From positions 5,146,001 through 5,210,000 of the forward strand of contig OY762279.1 of NCBI GenBank assembly GCA_963665455.1: DNA of 64,000 nucleotides. The letters run 5' to 3'. The notes beneath the pieces are model-generated. The model was not told the origin of the DNA, did no database searches, and saw only the letters and a list, made by a program, of their open reading frames with translations. Source of the DNA: VXNE01 sp963665455 (GTDB lineage: Bacteria > Pseudomonadota > Gammaproteobacteria > Pseudomonadales > Azotimanducaceae). A program made the translations under genes and the position numbers. Shown one piece after another: positions 45,881 to 55,059 of this stretch (positions are counted from its first letter, which is position 1; the number at the start of each line of letters is the position of its first letter).

Positions 45881-46801
45881 ATGAAAATCGGCATCTACGG
45901 AGGCAACGTCCGGCGCGGCGCGCCGCTCACGAGCCTCGTCGACGAGATCGTCCGCTTCGAGGACGCCGGGTTCGCCAGCTACTGGACGCCGCAGGTGCCG
46001 ACCTTCGACGCCCTGACGGTCCTCGCCCTGGCGGGACAGCAGACGAACCGGATCGAGCTCGGGACGGCGGTGGTGCCGAGCTATCCGCGGCACCCGAATG
46101 CCCTGGCCCAGCAAGCGGCAACCACGAACGCCCTGGCCGGGGGCCGATTGGTGCTCGGCGTCGGACCGTCCCACGCGCCGGGCATCGAGGCCCTCGGGCT
46201 CGCCTACGACCGCCCGGCCCTGCACATGCGGGAATACGTGACCGTGCTGCGCGCCCTGGCGCACGAGGGCCAGGTGGACTTCGAGGGCGAGATGTACCGC
46301 ATCAAGACCGGCTTCCGATGCCCGGACGCCGCGCCCTTCCCCATCGTCGTCTCGGCCCTCGCGCCCCTCATGTTGAAGGCCGCGGGGGAAGTGGCCGACG
46401 GCACCGTGACCTGGATGGTCGGGCGCGACACCATCGCCGGCTCCACCGCGCCGCGCATCCGCGCCGCCGCCGCAGCGGCCGGGCGCCCGGCACCCCGCGT
46501 CGTCGTCGGCCTGCCGGTGTGTGTCCACGACGACCACGCCCAGGCGACGGCCCGCGCCGTCGGCATCTTCAAGGGCTACGGGATGCTGCCCAACTATCGC
46601 CGCCAGCTCGACGCGGAGGGCCTCGGCGAGGCCGGGGAGATCGCGGTGGTGGGCAACGAGGCCGAGGTGACGGAGCAGCTCCAGGGGTACTTCGACGCCG
46701 GCGCGACGGAGGTGATCGCGAGCGTCTACCCGGCGGGCGACGACAGCCGCGGCTCCTTCGCGCGCACCCATGCGCTTCTTGAGAGCCTTGCGGCTGAGTA
46801 G
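45881..46801 (+). CDS. LLM-class (luciferase-like) flavin/F420-dependent oxidoreductase
   Basis: The 306-aa protein has the bacterial luciferase-like TIM-barrel pattern: MKIGIYGGN, GFASYWTPQVPTFDALTVLALAGQQT, IELGTAVVPSYPRHPNALAQQA, GRLVLGVGPSHAP and GLAYDRPALHMREYVTVLRAL. Such enzymes use FMN or coenzyme F420 for hydride transfer or monooxygenation; the sequence does not decide which. GGAG precedes the ATG by 8 nt. It overlaps the following PfkB gene by 32 nt and diverges from hyuA, a neighbourhood consistent with catabolism of a cyclic N-compound, though that link is inferred. Confidence 0.9.
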   Translation: MKIGIYGGNVRRGAPLTSLVDEIVRFEDAGFASYWTPQVPTFDALTVLALAGQQTNRIELGTAVVPSYPRHPNALAQQAATTNALAGGRLVLGVGPSHAPGIEALGLAYDRPALHMREYVTVLRALAHEGQVDFEGEMYRIKTGFRCPDAAPFPIVVSALAPLMLKAAGEVADGTVTWMVGRDTIAGSTAPRIRAAAAAAGRPAPRVVVGLPVCVHDDHAQATARAVGIFKGYGMLPNYRRQLDAEGLGEAGEIAVVGNEAEVTEQLQGYFDAGATEVIASVYPAGDDSRGSFARTHALLESLAAE

Positions 46802-47696
46802 CCCACCAGACTTCCAGGTCGTCGGGCACGTCACCCGGGACCGCATCCGCATCGGGGACGCGGTCCGGCGGCAGCCCGGCGGGGCCGCTTGGTACGCCGG
46901 CCTGGCGCTGCATCGCCTCGGCGGCACCGCCGCCGTGTTGACGAAGACGGCGCCGGCGGACCGCGCGGCGCTGCTCGGCGATTTCGAGCGGGCCGGCATC
47001 GACGTGGCCTGGCGGCCGAGCGCCGCGACCACGACGTTCGAGAACGTCTATCCGGACGCCGATCTCGAACGGCGCCAGCAGACCGTGCCCGCCGTGGCGG
47101 ACCCGTTCGTGGTCGAAGACCTCGCCGGCGTGCGGGCACCGGTCCTGCTGCTCGGGCCGCTCACGGCCGGGGACATGCCGCTCCCGTTCCTGCGCGCCGC
47201 CGCCGACCGGGGCGCCGTGTGTCTCGACGCCCAGGGCATGGTGCGGCGGGTAATCGAGGGCCGCATCGTCCACGAGCCGTGGCCGGAGCGCGACGCGGGC
47301 CTCGGGGCGGTGGCGTTTCTCAAGGCGGACGCCGACGAAGCGGCGGTACTCACTGGCGAGGCGGACCCGGAGCGGGCGGCGCGCCGGTTGGCGAGCCGTT
47401 TGGGACACGCGCCGCGCGAAGCGGTGGTGACCCTCGCCCGGCGCGGTGCCCTGATCTGCGCCAACGGTCGTCTACACCGGATCGCGGCCTTCCCGGTGGC
47501 GGCGCCGGTCGACGCCACTGGCTTGGGCGACACGTTCCTAGCCGCGTATCTCCACCGGCGGCTGGCGGGGGACGATCCGCGGACTGCCGGGCGCTTCGCC
47601 GCGGCGACGGCGGCGTTGGCGCTGGGGCGTTTCGGGCCGTTCGCGGGGAGCCAAGGCGAGGTGCTGCACTTCCTCGGAGGAATCGACTCGGAATAG
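46770..47696 (+). CDS. PfkB-family carbohydrate kinase
   Basis: The 308-aa protein has an N-terminal substrate region with RQPGGAAWYAGLALHRLGG, and the C-terminal PfkB signature APVDATGLGDTFLAAYL, whose Asp (in GLGD) is the catalytic base. It phosphorylates a sugar or nucleoside using ATP; the substrate is not recognisable. The start is uncertain because the ATG at 46770 overlaps the upstream gene by 32 nt; the protein aligns with family members from about residue 15. It probably shares a transcript with the LLM oxidoreductase. Confidence 0.87.
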   Translation: MRFLRALRLSSPPDFQVVGHVTRDRIRIGDAVRRQPGGAAWYAGLALHRLGGTAAVLTKTAPADRAALLGDFERAGIDVAWRPSAATTTFENVYPDADLERRQQTVPAVADPFVVEDLAGVRAPVLLLGPLTAGDMPLPFLRAAADRGAVCLDAQGMVRRVIEGRIVHEPWPERDAGLGAVAFLKADADEAAVLTGEADPERAARRLASRLGHAPREAVVTLARRGALICANGRLHRIAAFPVAAPVDATGLGDTFLAAYLHRRLAGDDPRTAGRFAAATAALALGRFGPFAGSQGEVLHFLGGIDSE

Positions 47697-47801
47697 GGCT
47701 CCGATGGCACATCGCCGACACGCATCGCATGGCCCCTCTTCCCCGTTGTAGGCGAACGGCGAGCCGGTAGCTTCTCAAGCCACGCCGCGTGCAAGGAGCC
47801 T

Positions 47802-48755
47802 ATGCGCTCCCCCCGTTCCGCGCGCCGAGATTCCCGGCTTCGGCCCACCAGATCCGATTACCGTTCGGGATTCTCGGGACGCAACCTCCTACGGAGCGGT
47901 TCCCACCACCCGGCGATTGCTATACGCTCGGGTGTCGAAAGGGCGGGCCGCCGGCGCGCGGCGGCAAAGAGGTCAGGCACGGCAAAGGCACGACCACGGG
48001 GATTGGGAGTCGGAGCGATCAGCGTCCGGTCGTCCTTCTACGACCGTCGCGAGTCCGCACGCAACCTCCATCGTACAACCCGACGGCCACGACGAGTTCG
48101 CGACACACGCGCTGGGCGTCCTACAGCGAAGTGCGATATCGACCCCCTCCCACCGGCTAGGCGGCATGCCCAGTTCGCGTCCATCCGGCCCGCGGCCGCA
48201 GGCCTGACGCTACTCGAGATGCTCGTGGTCATGGTGTTGGTGACGCTACTCGGCACGTTGCTGTTGCAGGGCGTCGGCTTCTTCACGGGCAAGTATCAGG
48301 CGGTACACCGCGCTCGCGCCGATCTTTCCCTCGCGACGCTGCAACAACACTGGTTCGCCTCGAGTGTTCGCGGCCTCACGCCCTACGGCTTGGCGGCGCG
48401 CCGCTTCGTCGGGGACGCTCGCACGTTCGAGGGGATCACGCTGGCTCCGCTCCGGGCGGAACCGGGCATGCCCGTTACGGCGCGTTGGGGGATCGGCGGC
48501 GCAGGCGCCTCGACGCTGTTCTACGCCGAGAACGGAGGCCCGCCGCTGACCGTGCTGAACGCCGCCGGTGCGCGTCTCGCGTTCGACTATGCCGATGCGG
48601 CCCACCGCTGGCACGACCGCTGGCCCGTCGAAGCAGCCGAGGACGAGTGGACCCCGACCTTCGTGCGGCTGCGTTCCGAGGTCCACGGCCCCATCTGGCT
48701 CGCGAGAGTCGAGGCCACTCCCGACCCATTGCTCACGGAGGAGGCATTGCGGTGA
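47802..48755 (+). CDS. gspJ: Type II secretion minor pseudopilin GspJ-like (N-terminus uncertain)
   Basis: The prepilin motif GLTLLEMLVVMVLVTLLGTLL begins near 48206, followed by a GspJ-like domain with SVRGLTPYGLAARRFVGD, WGIGGAG and a C-terminal LRSEVHGPIWLARVE. The 317-aa reading from the ATG at 47802 would have an improbable ~130-residue Arg-rich leader; no in-frame ATG lies closer, so a non-ATG start is likely downstream. The stop overlaps the gspK GTG by 4 nt. gspJ and gspK are split from gspEFGHI by about 9.6 kb and an inversion of strand. Confidence 0.72.
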   Translation: MRSPRSARRDSRLRPTRSDYRSGFSGRNLLRSGSHHPAIAIRSGVERAGRRRAAAKRSGTAKARPRGLGVGAISVRSSFYDRRESARNLHRTTRRPRRVRDTRAGRPTAKCDIDPLPPARRHAQFASIRPAAAGLTLLEMLVVMVLVTLLGTLLLQGVGFFTGKYQAVHRARADLSLATLQQHWFASSVRGLTPYGLAARRFVGDARTFEGITLAPLRAEPGMPVTARWGIGGAGASTLFYAENGGPPLTVLNAAGARLAFDYADAAHRWHDRWPVEAAEDEWTPTFVRLRSEVHGPIWLARVEATPDPLLTEEALR

Positions 48756-49810
48756 GAACGGCCCTGCAGAGCCCCTTCGCGCCATCTGGGCGTCCCGGGC
48801 GCCGCGCCGGGGGCTTCATCCTGGTCGCGACGCTTTGGATCTTGGCCGCCCTCGCCGTCGTCGCGGCCTATGTCGCGAACGTGGTGGAGGGGGACGTGGA
48901 GCGCGCCATCGCCGCCCGCCAAGCCTTGGAGGACGAACTGGACCGCCGCAGCACGGAGGCCACGCTTCTCTACCTCCTCGCGACCACCCGGATGAGCCAC
49001 CGCGGCGCGATCCTCGAGAGTCCACAACGTTTCACGCCCCCGGGCGAGAATCCCCCGCGTGCGCGCGGCGCCGGCGAGCTCACGCTCGGGGGCGAGCCCT
49101 ACGCCGGTTTGGGGCGCACCCGCTTCGCGCTACAGGAAGAGAATGGCCTCGCCTCCGTGAACCTCCCCGGCGAACCCCAGTTCGCCGCAGTGTTGCGACA
49201 TGCCGGCGTCCCACGCGACGACCTGCGGTGGATCGTGCCCCGCATCCGCGACTACGCGGATCTCGACGATAGCCTCTCGCTGAACGGCGCCGAACGGATC
49301 GACTACGCCCGCCTCAACCGTCCCCCGCCCGCGAACTGGCTCCTCGCAAGCCCCGTCGAACTCAAGCGTGTCCTCGGCCTCCATGGTGCGATCTCCGAGT
49401 CTCACTGGCGTCGTATCCGTCCGCTCCTCACGGCCCGGGTAGCCGGACGATACAACTTCAACACGATGCGCCCGGAGGTTATGGCATCTCTCCTGGACGT
49501 GGAGGAGGGCGCGCTGGCACGACTTCTGGCCGAGCGGGAGGAGCGCCCGATCACCAGTCTGGATCAAGTCGCGGCCCTAACTGGCCAGCGCCCCGACATC
49601 GATCCCGATTTCGTCAACGTGCGCCCGTCCATCGCCCTGCGCATCTCCCTCTGGAGCCAGGGCGCACGCGAGCGCGAAATCATCGGCCTCACCCTCACGC
49701 CTCAGTCGGATACCGCTCCGTGGCGCAAGGAGTACTGGTACATGGAAGGGAGCCACGAGCTGGCCGCGCCGCTCCGCCGGCCGGCGACGGCGCTCCTGCA
49801 CCAGCCCTGA
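48752..49810 (+). CDS. gspK: Type II secretion minor pseudopilin GspK
   Basis: The 352-aa protein starts at GTG with GGAGGAG about 8 nt upstream. It has the prepilin-type GGFILVATLWILAALAVVAA (residues ~19-40), then the large GspK domain with LQEENGLASVNLPG, VPRIRDYADLDDSLSLNGAE and the saposin-like helical part with NFNTMRPEVMASLL. GspK caps the pseudopilus tip with GspI and GspJ. It ends this two-gene block. Confidence 0.85.
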   Translation: MRTALQSPFAPSGRPGRRAGGFILVATLWILAALAVVAAYVANVVEGDVERAIAARQALEDELDRRSTEATLLYLLATTRMSHRGAILESPQRFTPPGENPPRARGAGELTLGGEPYAGLGRTRFALQEENGLASVNLPGEPQFAAVLRHAGVPRDDLRWIVPRIRDYADLDDSLSLNGAERIDYARLNRPPPANWLLASPVELKRVLGLHGAISESHWRRIRPLLTARVAGRYNFNTMRPEVMASLLDVEEGALARLLAEREERPITSLDQVAALTGQRPDIDPDFVNVRPSIALRISLWSQGAREREIIGLTLTPQSDTAPWRKEYWYMEGSHELAAPLRRPATALLHQP

Positions 49811-50340
49811 CCAACTAACGTGTCGCTGGATCCTGCAATGAAGGCCGAGCCTGCAACGATCCGCCGCCGCCCCCCGCGCCCGACGCAACCGGCACGCGGT
49901 AGACCCCTGCAAGGCCCAGTTGGGGGTCTTTCTCACAGACAAGCCCGAACGGGCGGTCCTCCCATCGAGGTTCGGATGCCGGTCGGTGGCTAGGCTAGGA
50001 GCGCCTGCCCCCATGGACCAGTCGCGCAGCGGGCGCCGACCCGCCCGACGCGAACCGCACGTCGGGGCGTTTTCCTACAAATCTCGAGGCGGAATCCTAC
50101 AGATTGCAGGGCCCGGACCCCGTAGAGTCCCCCGCTGGCCCGAACGCCGGTTCCGCGTTCCTCTCATTCCCCAGAGGAGATGGATGCCCGGCGTCACGGA
50201 AATGGTTATCCTGACGAACGCCCCATAGCCGGAGCCTGTCGACTCCGCCTCCGGCCCAGCCACACCGATCACCCACGGAACAAGCATCGTCAGTCGCTTG
50301 CGCTCCCGCCGATGCTCGTTCCATGCGACGATACGCAAGC
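49811..50340. other. Intergenic region without recognisable gene
   Basis: The 530-nt stretch between gspK and the coiled-coil membrane protein holds no frame with gene-like composition. A short CCTACAAAT / CCTACAGAT pair at 50069-50107 may reflect degraded sequence or a promoter element, but I see no clear promoter, terminator or RNA. Confidence 0.5.
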
Positions 50341-50844
50341 ATGGCACATCAACCGGTATTCGACACCCTGCAGGTGGCGGACGAAATGGAACAACGGGGC
50401 ATGGCACCGGAGCAGGCCAGGGGCCTGGCGCAGGTGCTCGGCGACCAGCTCGGCGAGCACGTCGCCGTGCGCAAGGACTTGGACGCGGGATTTGACGGTG
50501 TGCGGGCGGAGATCGCCAACGCCCGTACCGAACTCAACGCCAAGATCGACGGCGTGCGGGCGGAGGTCGGCCGCGTGCGCACCGAGCTAAACGCCAAGAT
50601 CGACGGGGTGAACGGCACGTTGAAGTTGGGCTTCGGGCTGATGGTGGCGTTCATCACCGCCGTCGCCGGAATGCAGCTATTCGCCCTCACCAGGTCGCCG
50701 GTGATCGTTCAGCCGGTGATGGCCGCCCCTCCCCAGGTGGCGGCGCCCGCCGCCCCCCAACCCGCGCCAAGTCGTACGGAACCCGCACAAGACGACGCGA
50801 CGACCTCCGCCGAGAGCGCATCGGTTTCCCCCACGCCGGGTTGA
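50341..50844 (+). CDS. Coiled-coil membrane protein, DUF1640-like
   Basis: The 167-aa protein begins MAHQPVFDTLQVADEMEQRG and MAPEQARGLAQVLG, then a coiled coil of repeated RTELNAKIDGVRAEV units (residues ~45-95) and one membrane span (LGFGLMVAFITAVAGM) before a Pro/Ala tail. This layout matches bacterial DUF1640-type proteins related to the mitochondrial CCDC90 family, whose bacterial role is not established. The ATG at 50341 is preferred to one at 50323 because the family begins with the FDTLQ segment. Confidence 0.75.
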   Translation: MAHQPVFDTLQVADEMEQRGMAPEQARGLAQVLGDQLGEHVAVRKDLDAGFDGVRAEIANARTELNAKIDGVRAEVGRVRTELNAKIDGVNGTLKLGFGLMVAFITAVAGMQLFALTRSPVIVQPVMAAPPQVAAPAAPQPAPSRTEPAQDDATTSAESASVSPTPG

Positions 50845-51057
50845 CGGCGACGCGTTGCGGGCAACGCGCGCGCCCGGCCCGGCAGCCGCGGGTCTCCGGG
50901 CAAGGGAGCCGCGTTGCCGCCCGGTCGGGCCGCACCGGCGGCGCCCGGCGGGGAACGCGACCCCGACGGCGACACGGCCATGATCGAACTCGATCTGGAG
51001 GCGTGATCCCGCCGAATGGCCGGCACGGGGTTTCGCGCGGGCGCGGAACGCGGCCAC

Positions 51058-51086
51058 AAAAAAGGAGGGCTCACGCCCCCCCTTTT
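51058..51086 (-). terminator. Rho-independent terminator
   Basis: On the minus strand AAAAGGGGGGGC, a TGAG loop and GCCCTCC form a GC-rich stem followed by a run of T (TTTTTTTG). It lies 48 nt beyond the last stop codon of the broken gene at 51134-52630. The A-run on the other side means it could also stop plus-strand transcripts. Confidence 0.7.
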
Positions 51087-51133
51087 CTCGAACCATGGCA
51101 CCGGCGCCCTAGACGCCCGCCACCCCGACAACG

Positions 51134-52630
51134 CTACCTGTTGTTCATGTCCCGATTCCCGAGGTGCAGGACCACCGTGTCCGTGGACTGGTCCGTCATG
51201 TTCACCATCGTCGTCGCCACGTCCACCATGGTCGGGTGCGACACGATGTCGAGCGTCCCGGCTCCGCGGGTCGGGCTCGTGAAGGTCACCTCGTCGGCGA
51301 CCTTCAGGGTCGTCGTCCCGCCGCCCATCGCCATGCCCTCAACGATCATCGGATCCGCCGTGCCGTCGCCTTCCGTCTGGAACATCAGCGTGTAGGCCAC
51401 GTCGTCCTGGTTGCGGTTCACGATCACGAGCCGCTACGTGTAGCCGTCGTGGCTCGTCAGGAACGGGATGTCGACGCTCGTGCCGTCGCGCTCGATCTCG
51501 CCGACCACAAGGTCCTCCACGCTCATCGGCGGGAACGGCTTGTTGGAGTCGAGCGTGACAAAGTTGAAGTCCGCCAGGTACTGCCCCGCCGCGATCCTTT
51601 CCGTGCTCTTCTCATCCACCGTCACGCACAGGTTCACGAGGCCCCTCGCCAGGAGACCCGTCACGGGACCGGCCTTGTCGTCCTCGCCGTCCTTCTGCCG
51701 GAAGGTCACCGCGCCGTCCGCGGCCAGGCCCGTGCCGCCGCAGTGATTCGGATTCGCGGTGTCCAGGGCGGCGCCGGGGAACTGCGCGATCGTCTTCGCG
51801 AACGCGAATCCCCCGTCGCCGGAGATGACCACCGTCGAACCACCGTCCCCGTGGCTGCTGCTGACGTTGACGTTGACGTCGCTCAACCTCGGCGTCGTCG
51901 AACCGGGGGTACAGTTGTTCAAAGTACTGCCGTTGGGATCAAGAAGGCACGCGACCGCCACTTTGTATTGGGCGATGGAGAACGTGTCCTCCGCCGAAAC
52001 CCGACTGCCGCCCGGCGCGAACTGCGTGAACCCGCTCTCCACCGTCGCGGTTTGTGATGCCTTCAGGGCCTTCACCGAGACGCTTCGAACCACGCTCACC
52101 AAGACGGCGCTCTTGTCCAGCAGCGGGTCGCCCGTGGCGGCCACCGCATCCCGGATGTCATCGTGGATCCGGACCCGCGGGGTGCCCTCGCCGATGTCGG
52201 AAACCGCGGCCACGAAGGCGAGATTCAACGAGAAGACGTCTGTCGAGGCCAATGATGCGCCTCGACTCGCCACGACATGGATCAAGTGCTGGTCCCGCGT
52301 CCGGCCGCCCACGCCGGCCGACGTTTGGTTCTGGTTGCCGATGCCGACGCCGGCGATGGTGACGCGGCTGTTAGCCGGTGCCCCCTTCAGGCGCAACACG
52401 CCTCCGACATCTGCCCGAACGTAGATGTCGTTCGACCGGTTGATTACACCGGCCACCGCCCCCAACGCCGTCGTTCCGGTGGGGAGGGTGGAGTGGTTGA
52501 TCGTGTGGACGCCACCGCCGCCTTCCAGGGCCTCCGCCGCGAACGTGATCGGCGCATTGGAGGTCGCCGTCCGCGGGGCGCCCAACGTGACGGCCATGGC
52601 CGAATTTGGCACCGAGCAGGGTCCGTCCAT
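51134..52630 (-). pseudogene. Secreted-type surface protein gene broken by an in-frame amber codon
   Basis: Two open segments lie in the same frame: 52630-51437 (398 aa) and 51433-51134, separated only by TAG at 51436-51434. The sequence reads DGYT-stop-RLVIVNRNQDD; the related copy at 55-56 kb reads APGYAQRLTIQNR at the equivalent repeat, so a CAG-to-TAG mutation explains the break. The beta-rich protein contains VVISGDGGFAFAK and NLCVTVDEKS and ends TDTVVLHLGNRDMNNR. No signal peptide is seen in frame before ATG 52630, so the 5' end may also be lost. Function is unknown. The 283-nt region upstream (52631-52913) has no gene. Confidence 0.75.
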
Positions 52631-52913
52631 GGGACGACCACGGACGTTGCCCTCGCCGTCCTTCCGAAGATCACTCGCTTGCCTCGCGAGCCTTCGCTAC
52701 CGCTGGTCCAACCACGGCACCCCCGGAACGGACTCGCCGCGTGCGTCCTGCGCTGCGACCATCCCTGCCCCGGTGCGGTACAACACGCCCCGTGCGAGCC
52801 GCAGGACGTTGGCAGATCGGAAAGACAAATCTCGGCATGCAGCAGCCGTAGCGGAAGGTCCCGAGTTGCGAATGCGGTACGAGACCGGGCCTCGACAGCC
52901 TTCCCGATCCTGC

Positions 52914-53366
52914 TCAGCGTATCCGCTCGCCAGGGGACCGTGCTGGATGAAGCTCCAAGACGCTATCGGCGATGATCTCGCTGATCACCTTCTCATTGCT
53001 GTCCGACAAGCCGACGATCTCGGCGTGGGAGTTGTCTGCCGGATAGTCGTCCGTCTCAGGCTGAGGGTCGAACCGCACCTCCACGGACTCCGACTCTTCC
53101 TGGGCCCTGCGCTGTACGGTGCCGATACAGAACTCCGCAAACTTGGCCTCGCCACCCAACTGAAGGTGGATCACCCGCCGTACGCGCTCCACCTGTTCCA
53201 CCGTCGTAAGAACGTCTCCAAACGCGTTCAGCCAGTTTACCGATGGCCTCGGGTCGTCGGGCTTGCGCTGGAACGCAACTGCCAACACGACCCCGTCCTC
53301 GACCTTCGTCTTACCGACGTAACGGACGACATGGTCGCTGGCGGGTAGTGGATCACCTTTCAGCAC
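52914..53366 (-). CDS. Hypothetical protein, third gene of an unrecognised cassette
   Basis: The 150-aa soluble protein starts at GTG (53366) and overlaps the upstream gene by 7 nt. Its N-terminus LPASDHVVRYVGKTKVEDG and the core RPSVNWLNAFGD look like a conserved family of small uncharacterised proteins I have seen in scattered bacteria, but no function is known to me. The C-terminal third is acidic. Composition is less GC-rich than the flanks. It probably acts with the two genes upstream. Confidence 0.65.
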   Translation of the reverse strand: MLKGDPLPASDHVVRYVGKTKVEDGVVLAVAFQRKPDDPRPSVNWLNAFGDVLTTVEQVERVRRVIHLQLGGEAKFAEFCIGTVQRRAQEESESVEVRFDPQPETDDYPADNSHAEIVGLSDSNEKVISEIIADSVLELHPARSPGERIR

Positions 53367-54016
53367 AGCAGATCATAGACGCCACGATCACGACAGGCGT
53401 CCAAGAAGGTAGCCGGATCCGTCCTGTCGACGGTAGCCCGCTCCCCTTCGACCAACAGCACGTACTCGACGGTATTGTCCTCCATAAATTGGACCGAGAT
53501 TCGCCGTTGGTCATCGCGCCAGGCGACACAGAAATAGCCTTCGTCGGCCAATCCGAGGCTGCCTCGCCGCAGATAGGGGTGTTCCGAAACAAATCGCTCA
53601 AATGCGTGTTCGGATGCCTCCAGAATCGAGATTCCCTCGTCGATTGCAGCCTCGCGGAGTTCCTGGAGTCTGTCATCGTAGGGCCCAAAATGCATACGTG
53701 GCGCAGTTGATGGGACGGTGAGACTGGCCTGTTGACTCAACGCCACCACAAAGGGCAGGGAGTCCCGAAAGGAGTCGATGGAGTGCTGCATGACCATCGT
53801 GTAGAGGACACTTGGCTCTAGGTCGGAAAGATCCGTCGGTACGCTCTTCGTGCCAGCGTGACAGACGGACTTCGTCCACGGGGTCACCAAAAGATCGGTT
53901 TCGTCCTTGCGCAGACGAGAACACTCCGAGAGGTCATCCCCGAGTGAGCGCGCCTGCTCAATCAGGTTCTGGACCGGATCAGGCAACTCGTTAGGCGAAG
54001 TCGCGGATGCGAGCAT
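53360..54016 (-). CDS. Hypothetical protein, second gene of an unrecognised cassette
   Basis: The 218-aa protein begins MLASATSPNELPDPVQNL and is soluble. It contains CRLRKDETDLLVTPW-like polar helices, then HFGPYDDRLQELREAAIDEG and a C-terminal beta-rich domain (ISVQFMEDNTVEYVLLVEGE). The ATG at 54016 overlaps the upstream gene by 26 nt; the in-frame extension to 54073 is inside that gene. No known fold is recognised. The tight overlaps on both sides show that it belongs to a three-gene operon. Confidence 0.65.
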   Translation of the reverse strand: MLASATSPNELPDPVQNLIEQARSLGDDLSECSRLRKDETDLLVTPWTKSVCHAGTKSVPTDLSDLEPSVLYTMVMQHSIDSFRDSLPFVVALSQQASLTVPSTAPRMHFGPYDDRLQELREAAIDEGISILEASEHAFERFVSEHPYLRRGSLGLADEGYFCVAWRDDQRRISVQFMEDNTVEYVLLVEGERATVDRTDPATFLDACRDRGVYDLLC

Positions 54017-54596
54017 GTACTTTCTCCACGCGAGATCGAAACTCAGTCGCGTACGCAAGCGCGTCAACCACATGGTCCTGAACGACCTCCCGATGCGCGT
54101 TGACGGCTACATACAGGTTCTGTCCGCTACTCGCCACCTCCGGCTCGAACCGGACGGTGATCATCACCGGGCCGTCGATCTCCCGCATTTGAATGGATAA
54201 CGGCACCGGATCATTCAGGAGCTCATTAGCCGACTGCCAGTCAAGGAGGTTCTGGCAGAACTGCGCTCCCCCCGACACCACAGGGAGAGACGAGTCACAG
54301 TTCAGACCCACACCCGTTACGCCGACCGCCTTGCCTGCGCTTCCGATGACTTCCGCAACGCGCTGAGCAGCTTCGAGGAGGGCCTGAGGCATCACGTCCG
54401 GGGCCGCAAACGCCACATCAACCCGGTTGGGCGCGACACCGAGCCGGTAACGTCCACCGCCATAGGTGTACTGTGCGATAGGCCCAAGCACGACACGACC
54501 TTGGGGGTCGGACCGCAAGCCGAACAAGTCCTCCCCCTCGAACATGCCGGCGTCAAAGCGATCACCGACCACCACGACCGCATTTTGGAACATCAA
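53991..54596 (-). CDS. Hypothetical protein, first gene of an unrecognised cassette
   Basis: The 201-aa protein begins MMFQNAVVVVGDRFDAGMF and has a beta-rich first half (YTYGGGRYRLGVAPNRVDVAF) and a helical second half, ending HARIRDFA. It faintly recalls sporadically distributed TIGR04255-type proteins, but I would not assign it. It leads the operon of three overlapping genes, which lies between two decayed surface-protein genes and may have been acquired horizontally. Confidence 0.65.
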   Translation of the reverse strand: MMFQNAVVVVGDRFDAGMFEGEDLFGLRSDPQGRVVLGPIAQYTYGGGRYRLGVAPNRVDVAFAAPDVMPQALLEAAQRVAEVIGSAGKAVGVTGVGLNCDSSLPVVSGGAQFCQNLLDWQSANELLNDPVPLSIQMREIDGPVMITVRFEPEVASSGQNLYVAVNAHREVVQDHVVDALAYATEFRSRVEKVHARIRDFA

Positions 54597-54843
54597 ATTC
54601 TGTCCGGGCAGACGGCAAGACCGTCCATCGAATCAAGTTCTTAGGCTACCACAAGCGCCGAGCCCACCCGAACCGGACGTTCAACGACCAGCCGGCCTAC
54701 GCTAGCGCCCCAGGGCCCGTCGCCGGGACGCCGGATGGTCGCGCCAAACGAGGTCACGTCGGCCCGTTCGGACCGCAGAACGATGGTCTAGCCGGGTGCC
54801 CTTTCGCCGATTCCGCCCATGATCAAGCGAGTGCGGTTGCGTT

Positions 54844-55059
54844 CCCCTCAGCCATCCCCTCAGCCATCCCCTCAGCCATCCCCTCAGCCATCCCCTCAGC
54901 CATCCCCTCAGCCATCCCCTCAGCCATCCCCTCAGCCATCCCCTCAGCCATCCCCTCAGCCATCCCCTCAGCCATCCCCTCAGCCATCCCCTCAGCCATC
55001 CCCTCAGCCATCCCCTCAGCCATCCCCTCACCCATCCCCTCAGCCATCCCCTCACCCAT
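54844..55059. repeat. 18-unit 12-bp tandem repeat
   Basis: Eighteen 12-bp units (plus strand CCATCCCCTCAG register; minus strand ATGGCTGAGGGG, coding Met-Ala-Glu-Gly) run without interruption. Two units near the 55059 end carry a GCT-to-GGG/GGT-type change (Gly for Ala). The array starts at the stop codon of the decayed surface-protein gene. It is VNTR-like and not a CRISPR, as there are no spacers. Confidence 0.95.

Noticed and set aside
54844..55059. CRISPR array.
   Set aside because: The 12-bp units are contiguous with no spacers, and no cas genes are present.
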